In this document: piece after piece, positions 26,672-39,521 of the stretch
How positions within the stretch are numbered: the first letter of the stretch is position 1
Layout of the letters: every line of letters begins with the position of its first letter
Assembly: GCF_018847975.1 (NCBI RefSeq)
Contig: NZ_CP072597.1
Coordinates: 1,775,001 to 1,839,000, forward strand
DNA length: 64,000 nucleotides
Reading direction: 5' to 3'
From: Lysobacter sp. K5869
GTDB lineage: Bacteria; Pseudomonadota; Gammaproteobacteria; Xanthomonadales; Xanthomonadaceae
Position numbers and translations under genes: made by a program
The notes under the pieces: generated by a model
The model's database searches: none
What the model saw: the letters and a program-made list of their open reading frames with translations, nothing else
Told to the model about the DNA's origin: nothing

Positions 26672-27598
26672 ATGAACAAGCCATCCGGGCCCGGCGCGGA
26701 CGCGGCCGGGCTGTCCTGGGACGATTACCGCTTCCTGCTCGCGGTCGGCCGCGCCGGTTCGCTCAACGGCGCGGCCAAGCGGCTGGCGGTCAGCCATCCC
26801 ACCGTGTTCCGCCGCATCAACGCCATCGAACGCGCGCTCGGCGTGCGCCTGTTCGAGCGCGCGCGCGAAGGGTATACGGCTACGCCGAACGGCGAGGAGG
26901 CGATCGCCGCCGCGGCCGAGATCGAGGCGCGCATCGCCGCGGCCGAGCGGCGGTTGGCCGGGCTCGACGCGCGACCGACCGGCAAGGTCCGGCTGACCAC
27001 GGTCGAGCCGCTGCTGCACGGCTTGCTGCCGCCGCTGCTGGCGGACTTCCGCCGCGCGCATCCCGCGATCGTGCTGCAGGTGACCGCCGACAACCACACC
27101 CAGGACCTGAGCCGGCACGAGGCCGATCTGGCGCTGCGTCCCGGCGGCGAGCCGCCGGAGGGCTTGGTCGGGCGCAAGGTCGCGCGCCTGAGCAGCGCCG
27201 TATACCGTCCGCGCGCGCTGCGCCTGCCGCGCGGCGCCGGGCCGGAGGATCTGGACGGTTACGACTGGCTCGCGCCCGGCGGCAATCTCGCCCACATCGC
27301 CATGGCGCAGTGGCTGCGGCGCATGCAGTACGACCGCCGCACGGTCTTCAGCGTCAACAGCTTGCTGGCGTTGCGCGACGCCGCGGTGGCCGGCATGGGG
27401 CTGACCGTGTTGCCGTGTTATCTCGGCGATGCCGAGCGCGGTTTGGTCCGGGTCGGCGCGCCGGTGGAGGCGATGGGCGCGGATTTGTGGCTGCTCAGCC
27501 ACCCCGACCTGCGCCGCACCGAGCGCGTGCGCGCGCTGGCCGACGCCTTGCGCGCGGGGCTGCGCGAGCTGCAGCCGGTGCTGTCGGGTGCGCGTTGA
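26672..27598 (+). CDS. LysR-family transcriptional regulator
   Basis: 308-aa regulator. The N-terminal winged helix-turn-helix reads DDYRFLLAVGRAGSLNGAAKRLAVSHPTVFRRINAIERALG; the effector-binding domain occupies about 95-300. Start at 26672 (MNKPSG); the longer frame upstream would run through the divergent promoter. It is paired with the AhpD-like gene on the opposite strand, its probable target along with itself. Confidence 0.92.
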   Translation: MNKPSGPGADAAGLSWDDYRFLLAVGRAGSLNGAAKRLAVSHPTVFRRINAIERALGVRLFERAREGYTATPNGEEAIAAAAEIEARIAAAERRLAGLDARPTGKVRLTTVEPLLHGLLPPLLADFRRAHPAIVLQVTADNHTQDLSRHEADLALRPGGEPPEGLVGRKVARLSSAVYRPRALRLPRGAGPEDLDGYDWLAPGGNLAHIAMAQWLRRMQYDRRTVFSVNSLLALRDAAVAGMGLTVLPCYLGDAERGLVRVGAPVEAMGADLWLLSHPDLRRTERVRALADALRAGLRELQPVLSGAR

Positions 27599-27706
27599 GT
27601 GCCTAGCGCCGCGCGGATCGGCTAACCGTGAAGCAGGTCCACATGAACAAATGGCATCACAAGTCCACAGTTACTTTTGAAACCTGTGACGGATGACACG
27701 TCGCAT

Positions 27707-27720
27707 TAGGAAAATTCCTA
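27707..27720. promoter_or_regulatory. Candidate operator upstream of the 71-aa gene
   Basis: TAGGAA-AA-TTCCTA dyad, unusually AT-rich for this genome, about 145 bp before the ATG at 27864. Binding protein unknown. Confidence 0.4.
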
Positions 27721-27863
27721 CACGCTGTAGAGCACTCCGACGACAGTTTCTATTGCGCGCAACAAGCATCTTTTGAATCGCTCGACGGCACTACCGAGTC
27801 ACAGATCCGCTGAAGCGGACATCCCCCAGACCGGGCCGGCTGAACTTCTCACAAGGATGACCC

Positions 27864-28079
27864 ATGTTCCGCGTCGAACTGAAGCAGCGTGACGGCAGCG
27901 ACGACCGTGCGTTGGCCGTGGCGATCGCAGAAATCGAACAGGAGTACCGCAGCGCCGAAGCGGCGCTGAAGTCCGTGCTGCCCTCGGCCCGGAAGTACGC
28001 GGTACAGGCCCGCAAAGGGCTGTGGCTGCGTATTTACGACGCCGACTCGCAGCCCGTGTTTGGCACGCTGGTTCCCTAG
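27864..28079 (+). CDS. Hypothetical 71-aa protein
   Basis: Small soluble protein (MFRVELKQRDGSDDRALAVA...), with predicted helix in the middle (IAEIEQEYRSAEAALKSVL) and no Cys, membrane segment or signal peptide. I do not recognise a family. The ATG has an AAGGA Shine-Dalgarno nearby, codon use fits the genome, and a 12-bp GC stem follows the stop. Its upstream region is distinctly AT-richer and carries a dyad, suggesting a regulated promoter. It stands alone between the LysR gene and the mocA/xdhC genes. Confidence 0.6.
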   Translation: MFRVELKQRDGSDDRALAVAIAEIEQEYRSAEAALKSVLPSARKYAVQARKGLWLRIYDADSQPVFGTLVP

Positions 28080-28095
28080 GGCCGGCGTGCGGTTT

Positions 28096-28133
28096 GCGCC
28101 GCCCGGCTGACAGGGAGTCTGGCCGGGCGGCGC
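28096..28133 (+). terminator. GC-rich hairpin after the 71-aa gene
   Basis: Twelve-bp perfect stem GCGCCGCCCGGC/GCCGGGCGGCGC with a 14-nt loop, 16 bp after the stop. There is no following T tract, so it is at best a weak or factor-assisted terminator. Confidence 0.45.
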
Positions 28134-28364
28134 GGGCCTCTGCCCGGCCCGTCCGTCGACGAACCCGCTGCGACGTACCCGTTCCAGACGACTCCCTTCC
28201 CCCACGCCGATCCGGCGGACCGCGCTGCGCGCGGCATCCGAGCCGGCTCGGGTCATAGGTCGCGGCCGCATCCCCAAGGCCGTCCCCGGCCCTCCCCAGC
28301 GGCCGCGGCCTATGACTCGAGTCGGTTTGGTTTTTTGGGGCTGTGCGATGTCGCCTGGGCTGCG

Positions 28365-28533
28365 TGTAGGAGCGGCGTAAGCCGCGATCAACCGAAGTTG
28401 CGTCATACCACCCGATTACCCGAAGCCGAATCACCCCGAACGCTCTTGCTATGAGCGCTCGGGGTGATTCGGCTTCGGGTTGCTGCGCTTTCGTCCGCGA
28501 CTTCGGTTGATCGCGGCTTACGCCGCTCCTACA
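28365..28533. repeat. Nested foldback: REP arms enclosing a second 28-bp palindrome
   Basis: Outer arms 28365-28398 and 28500-28533 are perfect 34-bp reverse complements containing the REP core TGTAGGAGCGGCGTAAGCCG. Inside, 28418-28445 and 28453-28480 form a 28-bp stem with one mismatch (CCCGAAGCCGAATCACCCCG arm) around a 7-nt loop. The remaining spacer 28134-28364 holds nothing I recognise. Confidence 0.85.
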
Positions 28534-28553
28534 GACAGACAGCGAACATCCGC

Positions 28554-29147
28554 TCAGGCCGGATCGAGCCAGCCGCGCGCGATCGCCGCCTCCACATCGC
28601 CGGGCGTATCCAGATCCAACTCCAGTTCCGGCGCGCGCAGCCGCCACACCGCGCCGTCGTGCGCTTGCGCCAAGGCCGCGCCGAAGCCGCGGTCGCCGCG
28701 CAGGCCGGTGGCTTCGCGCCACAAGGCCGGGGCGATCAGCGCCGGCACGCCGAGCGCGCCGGCGTGTTCGGTCGCGGCGCAGCCCGCGGCGGCGGCGCCG
28801 TCGCGCAGCGCGCGCAGGTGCGCGAGTTCCAGCGCCGGTTGATCGCAGGCCAGCACCAGCACCGCGCCGTCGAAACCGTCCAACGCGCGCGCCGCGGCGA
28901 TCAGGCTCGCGGCCATGCCGTCCTGCCAATCGGGGTTGATCACGATCTCGACCGCGAGCCCGTCGAGTTCGCCGCGCAAGCGCTCGGCGCGCGCGCCGAG
29001 CACCACCAGCGTGCGCGCCGCGCCGCTGTCGAGCGCCAGCCGCGCGCCGCGCCGCAGCAAGGTGTCGCCGTCGCGGCGCAGCAATTGCTTGGGCCGGCCG
29101 AGGCGGCGGCTGGCGCCGGCGGCGAGCAGCACGGCGGCGAACTCCAC
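28554..29147 (-). CDS. mocA: MocA-like molybdenum cofactor nucleotidyltransferase
   Basis: 197-aa NTP transferase of the MocA/MobA-like fold. The nucleotide-binding start LLAAGASRRLGRPKQLL and the ACDQP metal-binding motif (VLVLACDQPALE) are clear. MocA adds CMP to molybdopterin to make the cytosine dinucleotide cofactor used by xanthine-oxidase-family hydroxylases. It starts 3 bp after the XdhC stop, and the pair is divergent from an IorAB-type enzyme, which makes cofactor maturation for that enzyme the likely job. Gene symbol is by family, not by orthology proof. Confidence 0.8.
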   Translation of the reverse strand: MEFAAVLLAAGASRRLGRPKQLLRRDGDTLLRRGARLALDSGAARTLVVLGARAERLRGELDGLAVEIVINPDWQDGMAASLIAAARALDGFDGAVLVLACDQPALELAHLRALRDGAAAAGCAATEHAGALGVPALIAPALWREATGLRGDRGFGAALAQAHDGAVWRLRAPELELDLDTPGDVEAAIARGWLDPA

Positions 29148-29150
29148 CGC

Positions 29151-30161
29151 TCAGGCTCCGCCGTGGCGATGGCGTTGCAATTGCGCGGCCACGCTCAAGG
29201 CGATGGCTTCGGGCCCTTCGCCGCCCAGCGCGAGACCGATGGGCGAATGCAGCCGAGGGGTCAGCGATTCGCGCGCGCTCGCCGGCAGCACCCGGAACAG
29301 ATCTTCGCGTCGCCGCTGCGGACCGAGCAGGCCGACGAAGCCGATGGCTTGGCCGCCGTCGCCGCCGAGATGCTCCAGCGCTTCGCGGTCGAGTTCGAAA
29401 TGGTGGTGCATGACCAGCGCGGCGTCGTGCGCGCGCGCGGTCGCCAGCGCCTGCGCGGGGCTGCGCGCGACGGCGTGGTCGGCCAAGGCGGCCAGCGCGG
29501 CCCAGCGCGGGCGGCGTTCGACCAGGGTGGTCATCCAGCCCAGCGTGCGCAGCAGCGGCAGCAGCGACGGGGTTTCCGGGCCGGCGCCGAGGATCAGCAC
29601 CGAGGGCGGCGCGGCGATGTCGAGACGCCAACCCTCGGCGGCGGGCGTCCACGGCAGCGGCGCGGCGGGCAGGGTCCAGCGCAGGCGCTCGTCGCCGACC
29701 GACGCGGCGAGCGCGCCGCCGGGCCGCACGTCCAGGCGCAGGTCGCCGTGGCCGCGGCGCCATTCGTCGACCAGCGCCGGCCATTCGCCCAGCGCCGCCA
29801 GCGGCAGCAGGGCCAGGCGCAGGCGGCCGCGGCAGCCCGGCGCGGAACCGGTGAACAGGTCCTCGTCGCTGCGAGTGTCGATGTCCATCCAGTCGATGCC
29901 CTGGGCGTCGGCGGCTTCGGCCGCGCGCTGTTCGATCTCCGGCTCGATGCAGCCGCCGCTGAGCCAGCCGACTTGCCCGTCGCACGCGCCGAACAGCGCC
30001 AGCGCGCCGGCGCGGACATAGGTCGAGCCCTCGGTTTCCAGCACCAGGATCAAGGTCGCCGGATCGCCGCGCGCGGCGGCCGCGCCGCTGGCTTCGACGA
30101 CCGCGCGCACGCCGCCGGGCGCGGCGCGCGACAAGGAGCTGGGTTCCGGCGAATCGGCCAT
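29151..30161 (-). CDS. XdhC family molybdenum-enzyme maturation factor
   Basis: 336-aa XdhC/CoxI-type protein. The N-terminal XdhC/CoxI domain shows ETEGSTYVRAGALALF and the LSGGCIEPEI loop. The C-terminal Rossmann-like domain shows SVLILGAGPETPSLLPLLRTLGW and a GFVGLLGPQRRREDLF segment. XdhC binds molybdenum cofactor, promotes its sulfuration and inserts it into xanthine-dehydrogenase-family apoenzymes. It is the first gene of a two-gene operon with mocA and faces the iorAB-like operon across a 346-bp divergent region. Confidence 0.88.
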   Translation of the reverse strand: MADSPEPSSLSRAAPGGVRAVVEASGAAAARGDPATLILVLETEGSTYVRAGALALFGACDGQVGWLSGGCIEPEIEQRAAEAADAQGIDWMDIDTRSDEDLFTGSAPGCRGRLRLALLPLAALGEWPALVDEWRRGHGDLRLDVRPGGALAASVGDERLRWTLPAAPLPWTPAAEGWRLDIAAPPSVLILGAGPETPSLLPLLRTLGWMTTLVERRPRWAALAALADHAVARSPAQALATARAHDAALVMHHHFELDREALEHLGGDGGQAIGFVGLLGPQRRREDLFRVLPASARESLTPRLHSPIGLALGGEGPEAIALSVAAQLQRHRHGGA

Positions 30162-30507
30162 GCGCGGCGACCGTGGGCGGGGTGAGATCGAGTCTAGAAC
30201 GATTGCGGCGGCGCGGTACGCGGCGGGCGCGGGCGGGGCGGACGCGAAGCGTGAGCGGCGGCAGTTTTAGGCAAGTCCGCGTGGCTGTCGGCGCGGATGC
30301 CGTGACGCCAACATGAGGAATTTTAAGGATTGCGGCGCGCGGGTCCGGCCCACGCTCGCTCTCGCACGATCACCCGCGCGGTTTTCGGCAAGCCGCCGCC
30401 GCCTGCGACGCACGTCATGCATCGCCGCGGCCGGGCCCGCGCGCGCTGGCGAGGCCGGCGAAACCGGGTGTAGGCTCGGACGACCCCAGCCGCCGCGAGG
30501 GATGCCG
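30162..30507. other. Divergent promoter region between xdhC-like and iorA-like genes
   Basis: About 346 bp. A short AT-richer stretch near 30313-30335 (AGGAATTTTAAGGATTG) may mark promoter elements. No gene or repeat is supported. Confidence 0.4.
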
Positions 30508-31056
30508 ATGAAGCTCAACGTCAATGGCGCCGACCACGAAGTCGACGCGCCGCCCGACATGCCGCTGTTGTGGGTGCTGCGCGACCTGCTGCACCTGACC
30601 GGGACCAAATTCGGCTGCGGCATCGCCCAATGCGGGGCCTGCACGGTGCATGTCGACGGTTCCCCGCGCCGCGCCTGCGTGACCCCGGCGGCGACGGTGG
30701 AAGGCCGCCAGATCGTCACCATCGAGGGCCTCGGCCGCGACGGCCCGCATCCGGTGCAGCGCGCTTGGGCCGAGATCGACGTGGTCCAGTGCGGTTACTG
30801 CCAGTCCGGCCAGATCATGTCGGCGGCGGCGCTGCTGAGCAAAATCCCGCAACCCACCGACACCGACATCGATCAGGCGCTGTCCGGCAACATTTGCCGC
30901 TGCGGCACCTATCCGCGCATCCGCGCCGCCGTGCACCGCGCCGCGCAACTCGCCGGCGGCCGCGCCACGGCCGCGGCCGGCGACCCCGGCGGCGAGCGCG
31001 CCGACGCCGCTGTGCCGTTGCCGCTGCCGGTCCTGCGCAACGTCGAAACCGCCTGA
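30508..31056 (+). CDS. (2Fe-2S)-binding subunit of molybdenum hydroxylase, IorA-like
   Basis: 182-aa iron-sulfur subunit. The plant-ferredoxin-type cluster uses the cysteines in [17 protein letters not shown] plus the later Cys in RRACVTP; the second, helical cluster uses [10 protein letters not shown] and CRCGTY. This is the small subunit of xanthine-oxidase-family hydroxylases of the isoquinoline 1-oxidoreductase type. I chose ATG30508 because GAGGG lies 7 nt upstream; ATG30502 is too close to it. A Pro/Ala-rich tail of about 30 residues follows the domain. The catalytic subunit is 57 bp downstream. Confidence 0.92.
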   Translation: MKLNVNGADHEVDAPPDMPLLWVLRDLLHLTGTKFGCGIAQCGACTVHVDGSPRRACVTPAATVEGRQIVTIEGLGRDGPHPVQRAWAEIDVVQCGYCQSGQIMSAAALLSKIPQPTDTDIDQALSGNICRCGTYPRIRAAVHRAAQLAGGRATAAAGDPGGERADAAVPLPLPVLRNVETA

Positions 31057-31113
31057 CCCCGTTCCGCGGCGCGGCGAACGCCGCGGCCGCACCGCGTTTG
31101 CAAGGAGGTGGCT

Positions 31114-33303
31114 GTGAACACCCTCGACGCGCCCTCGCGGCGCCGGTTCCTGAAAAGCGGCGCGCTGATCGGCGGCGGCCTCGTGGTCGGCTTCGTCGTG
31201 CCCGGCGCCAAGCGCTTCGCCGAGGCCGCGCCGCATACCGCCGCGGCGGTGTCCAGCGGCTTCGCGCCCAACGCCTTCCTGCGCATCGGCGGCGACGACA
31301 CCGTCACCGTGCTGCTCTCGCATTCGGAAATGGGGCAGGGCATCTGGACGGGCCTGGCGATGTTGATCGCCGAAGAGCTCGACGCGGATTGGTCCAAGAT
31401 CAAGGTCGAGCACGCGCCCGCTGCGCCGGACTACAAGCACACCGCGTTCGGCATGCAGATGACCGGCGGCTCGACCAGCACCTGGAGCGAGTTCGAGCGC
31501 TACCGCATGGCCGGCGCCACCGCGCGCGCGCTGCTGCTGGCGGCGGCGTCGAAACAGCTCGGCGTGCCGGCCGAACAGCTGCGCACCGAGAACGGCGCGG
31601 TGATCGCCGGTTCGCGCCGGCTGCGTTACGGCGAATTCGTCGCCGCCGCGGCCAAGCTGCCGGCGCCGGCGACGCCGCCGAAGCTCAAGGACGCGAAAGA
31701 CTGGAAGATCATCGGCAAGCCGACCCGGCGCCTGGACGGGCCGGAGAAGATCGACGGCCGCGCCAAGTTCGGCATGGACGTGCAGTTCGAGGGTTTGCTG
31801 ACCGCCTTGGTCGCGCGCGCGCCGGTGTTCGGCGGAACGGTCAAATCCGTCGACGACAGCGCCGCGCGCAAGCTGCCCGGCGTGCGCGACGTGGTCCAGG
31901 TGCCGACCGGCGTGGCCGTGGTCGCCGATCATTACTGGGCGGCCAAGCAAGGCCGCGACGCGTTGAAGATCGATTGGGACCTCGGCCCGCACTCGGCCGG
32001 TTTGGACGACGCCAAGCTGCGCGCCGAATTCGCGCGGCTGGCCGCGGCCGGCGGCGGCGCGGTCGCGGCGCAGGCCGGCGACGCCGATGCGGGCCTGAAA
32101 AACGCGGCCAAGGTGATCGAGGCCGAGTACCACGTGCCGTATCTGGCGCACGCGCCGATGGAGCCGCTCAACTGCACGGTCAAGATCGGCGCCGACGCGT
32201 GCGAAATTTGGACCGGCACCCAGTTCCAGACGCTGGATCAGGAACTCGCGGCCAAGATCATCGGCTTCAAGCCCGAACAGGTGCGCATCCACACCACCTT
32301 CCTCGGCGGCGGTTTCGGCCGGCGCGCCACGCCGACCTCGGACTTCGTGTCCGAGGCCGTGCACGTGGCCAAGGCCGCGGGCAAGCCGGTCAAGACGGTG
32401 TGGTCGCGCGAGGACGACGTGCGCGGCGGCTACTACCGGCCGATGTATCTGCAACGCGCGCGCATCGGCCTGGACAAAGAAGGCCGGCCGGTGGCGTGGA
32501 AGCAGACCATGGTCGGCCAATCCATCGCCGCGGGTTCGCCGTTCGAATCGGCGATGGTCAAGAACGGCGTGGATGCGACCTCGGTCGAGGGCGTGGCCGA
32601 TTCGCCTTACGTCAAGGCGACGAAGGACCACTTGGTCGAACTGCATTCGCCCAAGACCGGGATTCCGGTGCTGTGGTGGCGCTCGGTCGGCCACAGCTAC
32701 AACGGCTTCATCATGGAAAGCCTGATCGACGAGGCCGCGCACGCGGCCAAGCAGGACCCGGTGGCGTACCGGCGCGCGCTGCTGCGCGAGCATCCGCGCC
32801 ATCTGGGCGTGCTCGAACTCGCCGCCGAGAAAGCGGGGTGGGGCACGCCGCTGCCGCGCGGACGCGCGCGCGGCGTGGCCGTGCACGAGTCGTTCGGCAG
32901 CTACATCGCCCAGGTCGCCGAGGTCTCGCTGGAGACCGCGCCCGGCGGCGGCAAGCGCATCCGCGTGCACCGCTTCGTCTGCGCGATCGATTGCGGCTTG
33001 GCGGTCAATCCCGACGGCGTGCGCGCGCAGATGGAATCGGGCATCAACTTCGGCCTCGGCGCGGCGCTGTACAGCGAGCTGACCTTCAAGGACGGACGCG
33101 TGCGCGAATCCAACTTCCACGACTACCGCGTGCTGCGCCTGGACGAGGCGCCGGCGATCGAAGTGCACATCGTGGCGAGCGCGGAAAAGATGGGCGGCGC
33201 GGGCGAGCCGGGCACCGCGCCGGTCGCGGCGGCGGTGGCCAACGCGGTGTTCGCCCTGAGCGCGCAGCGGCTGCGCGAATTGCCCTTGCGAGTGCCGGCC
33301 TGA
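31114..33303 (+). CDS. Molybdopterin-binding catalytic subunit, isoquinoline 1-oxidoreductase beta-like
   Basis: 729-aa Mo-hydroxylase large subunit. The N terminus has a twin-arginine signal (RRRFLKSGALIGGG), so the folded complex is exported to the periplasm. The IorB-type pattern is visible: SHSEMGQGIWTGLAMLIAEEL, GMQMTGGSTSTW, TTFLGGGFGRRA and, near the C terminus, KMGGAGEPGTAP with the presumed catalytic glutamate. The start is the GTG at 31114, 5 nt after AAGGAGG; GTG31108 overlaps that ribosome site. Substrate is unknown (aldehyde or N-heterocycle). XdhC, mocA and a cytochrome complete the module. Confidence 0.9.
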   Translation: MNTLDAPSRRRFLKSGALIGGGLVVGFVVPGAKRFAEAAPHTAAAVSSGFAPNAFLRIGGDDTVTVLLSHSEMGQGIWTGLAMLIAEELDADWSKIKVEHAPAAPDYKHTAFGMQMTGGSTSTWSEFERYRMAGATARALLLAAASKQLGVPAEQLRTENGAVIAGSRRLRYGEFVAAAAKLPAPATPPKLKDAKDWKIIGKPTRRLDGPEKIDGRAKFGMDVQFEGLLTALVARAPVFGGTVKSVDDSAARKLPGVRDVVQVPTGVAVVADHYWAAKQGRDALKIDWDLGPHSAGLDDAKLRAEFARLAAAGGGAVAAQAGDADAGLKNAAKVIEAEYHVPYLAHAPMEPLNCTVKIGADACEIWTGTQFQTLDQELAAKIIGFKPEQVRIHTTFLGGGFGRRATPTSDFVSEAVHVAKAAGKPVKTVWSREDDVRGGYYRPMYLQRARIGLDKEGRPVAWKQTMVGQSIAAGSPFESAMVKNGVDATSVEGVADSPYVKATKDHLVELHSPKTGIPVLWWRSVGHSYNGFIMESLIDEAAHAAKQDPVAYRRALLREHPRHLGVLELAAEKAGWGTPLPRGRARGVAVHESFGSYIAQVAEVSLETAPGGGKRIRVHRFVCAIDCGLAVNPDGVRAQMESGINFGLGAALYSELTFKDGRVRESNFHDYRVLRLDEAPAIEVHIVASAEKMGGAGEPGTAPVAAAVANAVFALSAQRLRELPLRVPA

Positions 33304-33316
33304 GGAGATCACGACG

Positions 33317-33904
33317 ATGCGCGCAACTCCCATCCTTCTCACCGCGCTGGCACTGGCGCCGCTGCTGGCGGTGTTCGCCGCCGGTTCAAAACCCGCCGCG
33401 TCGAGCGACGCGCGCGCGGTGGCCGCGTTCGCCACCGTGCAGAAAGTGTTCCAACATCCGCGCTGCCAGAACTGCCACATCCCCGGCGATCAGCCGCTGC
33501 AGTTCGACGACGGCCGCCCGCACGCGCAGGGCGTGGTGCGCGGGCCGGACGGCAAGGGCGCGGGCGGCTTGCCGTGTTCGACCTGCCACGGCGAAGCCAA
33601 CCTGCCGGCGAGTTACGGCCCCGACGCGCCGCCGGGCGCGCCGCATTGGCAGCTGCCGCCGCCGCAGCACAAGATGGCCTGGATCGGCCTGCCGGCGCCG
33701 CAGTTGTGCGCGATGATCAAGGACAAAGAAAGCAACGGCGGACGCGATTTCGCCGCGCTGATCAAGCACGTCAGCGAGGACAAGTTGGTGCTGTGGGGTT
33801 GGGCGCCGGGCGGGAATCGCGCGCCGGTGCCGGTGGCGCACGATCGGTTCGTGGAGGCGTTCAAGACTTGGGCGGATGCGGGCGGGCCGTGTCCCAAGGG
33901 TTGA
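33317..33904 (+). CDS. Periplasmic diheme-type c cytochrome-like protein of the IorAB module
   Basis: 195-aa exported protein, signal peptide about 1-22. Two CxxCH heme-binding motifs are present: CQNCH (near residue 50) and CSTCH (near 90). It begins 13 bp after the large subunit stop, so it is cotranscribed and probably takes electrons from the periplasmic Mo-hydroxylase to the respiratory chain. No clear Met axial-ligand motif is evident, so it may be a low-potential or unusual cytochrome. Confidence 0.85.
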   Translation: MRATPILLTALALAPLLAVFAAGSKPAASSDARAVAAFATVQKVFQHPRCQNCHIPGDQPLQFDDGRPHAQGVVRGPDGKGAGGLPCSTCHGEANLPASYGPDAPPGAPHWQLPPPQHKMAWIGLPAPQLCAMIKDKESNGGRDFAALIKHVSEDKLVLWGWAPGGNRAPVPVAHDRFVEAFKTWADAGGPCPKG

Positions 33905-33925
33905 TCGCGTAACTTCGCGATCTGC

Positions 33926-34011
33926 CTGTAGGAGCGGCGTAAGCCGCGACCGCGACCTCGCGTCTACGAAGTAAACCGGATGTCGCGGTCGCGGCTTACG
34001 CCGCTCCTACA
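33926..34011. repeat. REP/BIME-like palindromic pair
   Basis: Arms CTGTAGGAGCGGCGTAAG (from 33926) and its inverse ending at 34011. Tandemly duplicated with the next element, including the internal ACCTCGCG...CCGGATGTCGCGG spacer. Confidence 0.82.
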
Positions 34012-34112
34012 AGGTGAAATCGGTACAAGCCGGCGGCTGTTGCGAACCGGCTTGTGTAGGCTTCGCTTTCGATGGTGAATGGGCCGGTCGCCCGCGCGAC
34101 TTCGCGATCTAG

Positions 34113-34199
34113 CTGTAGGAGCGACGCGAGTCGCGACCGCGACCTCGCGCCTACGACGTAAGCCGGATGTCGCGGTCGCGGCTCGCGCCGCTCCTACAG
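34113..34199. repeat. REP/BIME-like palindromic pair, second of tandem duplicate
   Basis: Diverged copy of the preceding unit (arms 34113 and up to 34199; one arm reads GTAGGAGCGACGCGAGTCGC). Both units are preceded by ACTTCGCGATCT, showing duplication of about 187 bp. Confidence 0.82.
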
Positions 34200-34219
34200 G
34201 GGGTAAATCGCCGATTCCG

Positions 34220-35122
34220 TCAGGGATGCGGCGCGTCGCAGGCCTCGCCTTCGCAGGCCTCGCTCTCGATCTGCAAGGTGCAATGCTCGATGCCGTAGCG
34301 CTCGTCGAGCATCTTGGTCAGCTCGCGCCGCAAGGCTTCGCCATCGGTCCCCGGCGTCACCACCAAGTGCGCGGTCAACGCCGGCGTGCTCGACCCCAGC
34401 GCCCACACATGCAGATCGTGCACGCTCGCGACCCCGGCGCTGGAGGTCAGCAACGCGCGCACCGCATTGAGGTCGATGCCCTTGGGCACGCCCTCCATCA
34501 ACACGTTGCCGGCTTCGCGCAGCAAGGTCCAGGTGCGCGGCAGCACCCACAGGCCGATCAGCACCGCCAGCACCGGATCGATCCAGGTCCAGCCGGTGAA
34601 GCGGATCGCGATGGCGCCGACGATCACCGCGACCGAGCCGAGCATGTCGCTCCACACTTCCAGGTAAGCGCCCTTCATGTTGAGGCTTTCGCCGCTGCCG
34701 GCTTGCAGCAGGCGCATCGCGATCAGGTTCACCGCCAAGCCCAAGGAGGCGATCACCAACATGCCGGTGGTGGCGATTTCCGGCGGCTGGCTGAAGCGGC
34801 CGACGGCTTCGTAAAGAATGTAGGCGGCCACCGCGAACAGCATCAGGCCGTTGGCCATCGCGCCGAGCGCTTCCATGCGCACGTAGCCGAAGCTGCGTTT
34901 GGCGTCGGCCGGGCGTCGGCTGAGCCGCACCGCGGTCAGCGCGATCATCAGCGCGACCGTGTCGGTGCCCATGTGCGCGGCGTCGGACAGCAGCGCGAGG
35001 CTGTTGGTGAGGAAGGCGCCGATGACTTCGGCGATCAGGAAACCGCCGGTCAGGCCCAGCGCCCACCACAGCGGTTTTTCGTGGCGGATCGCGGCGGTGC
35101 CGTGGTCGTGTCCGCTGCCCAT
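34220..35122 (-). CDS. czcD: Cation diffusion facilitator (CzcD/ZitB type)
   Basis: 300-aa CDF antiporter with six helices that exports Zn/Co/Cd from the cytoplasm to the periplasm in exchange for protons. The helix-2 site reads LALLSDAAHMGTD and the helix-5 site LEVWSDMLGSVAVI. The C-terminal cytoplasmic metal-sensing domain (about 215-300) ends in a Cys/Glu-rich tail ESEACEGEACDAPHP, which may bind metal. Start at 35122 (MGSGHDHG), where the short His-containing N terminus begins. It lies downstream of czcCBA on the same strand, separated by 117 bp. Confidence 0.9.
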   Translation of the reverse strand: MGSGHDHGTAAIRHEKPLWWALGLTGGFLIAEVIGAFLTNSLALLSDAAHMGTDTVALMIALTAVRLSRRPADAKRSFGYVRMEALGAMANGLMLFAVAAYILYEAVGRFSQPPEIATTGMLVIASLGLAVNLIAMRLLQAGSGESLNMKGAYLEVWSDMLGSVAVIVGAIAIRFTGWTWIDPVLAVLIGLWVLPRTWTLLREAGNVLMEGVPKGIDLNAVRALLTSSAGVASVHDLHVWALGSSTPALTAHLVVTPGTDGEALRRELTKMLDERYGIEHCTLQIESEACEGEACDAPHP

Positions 35123-35239
35123 GTCGATTCTCCGTCGGTGCGGGCCGCCGCCGGGTGGCGACGGCCCATTCAAGCGCGCCGTGCGTGAGCGCGGCGCCAT
35201 GGCGCGGGCCGCGCGCGGCGGCCCGCGGGATCGCCGGCC

Positions 35240-39517
<4,278 letters not shown>

Positions 39518-39521
<4 letters not shown>

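Noticed and set aside
27628..27696. 22-codon ORF (KQVHMNKWHHKSTVTF...) as a small peptide gene
   Set aside because: No Shine-Dalgarno, no leader motif or partner gene; length is within chance expectation.
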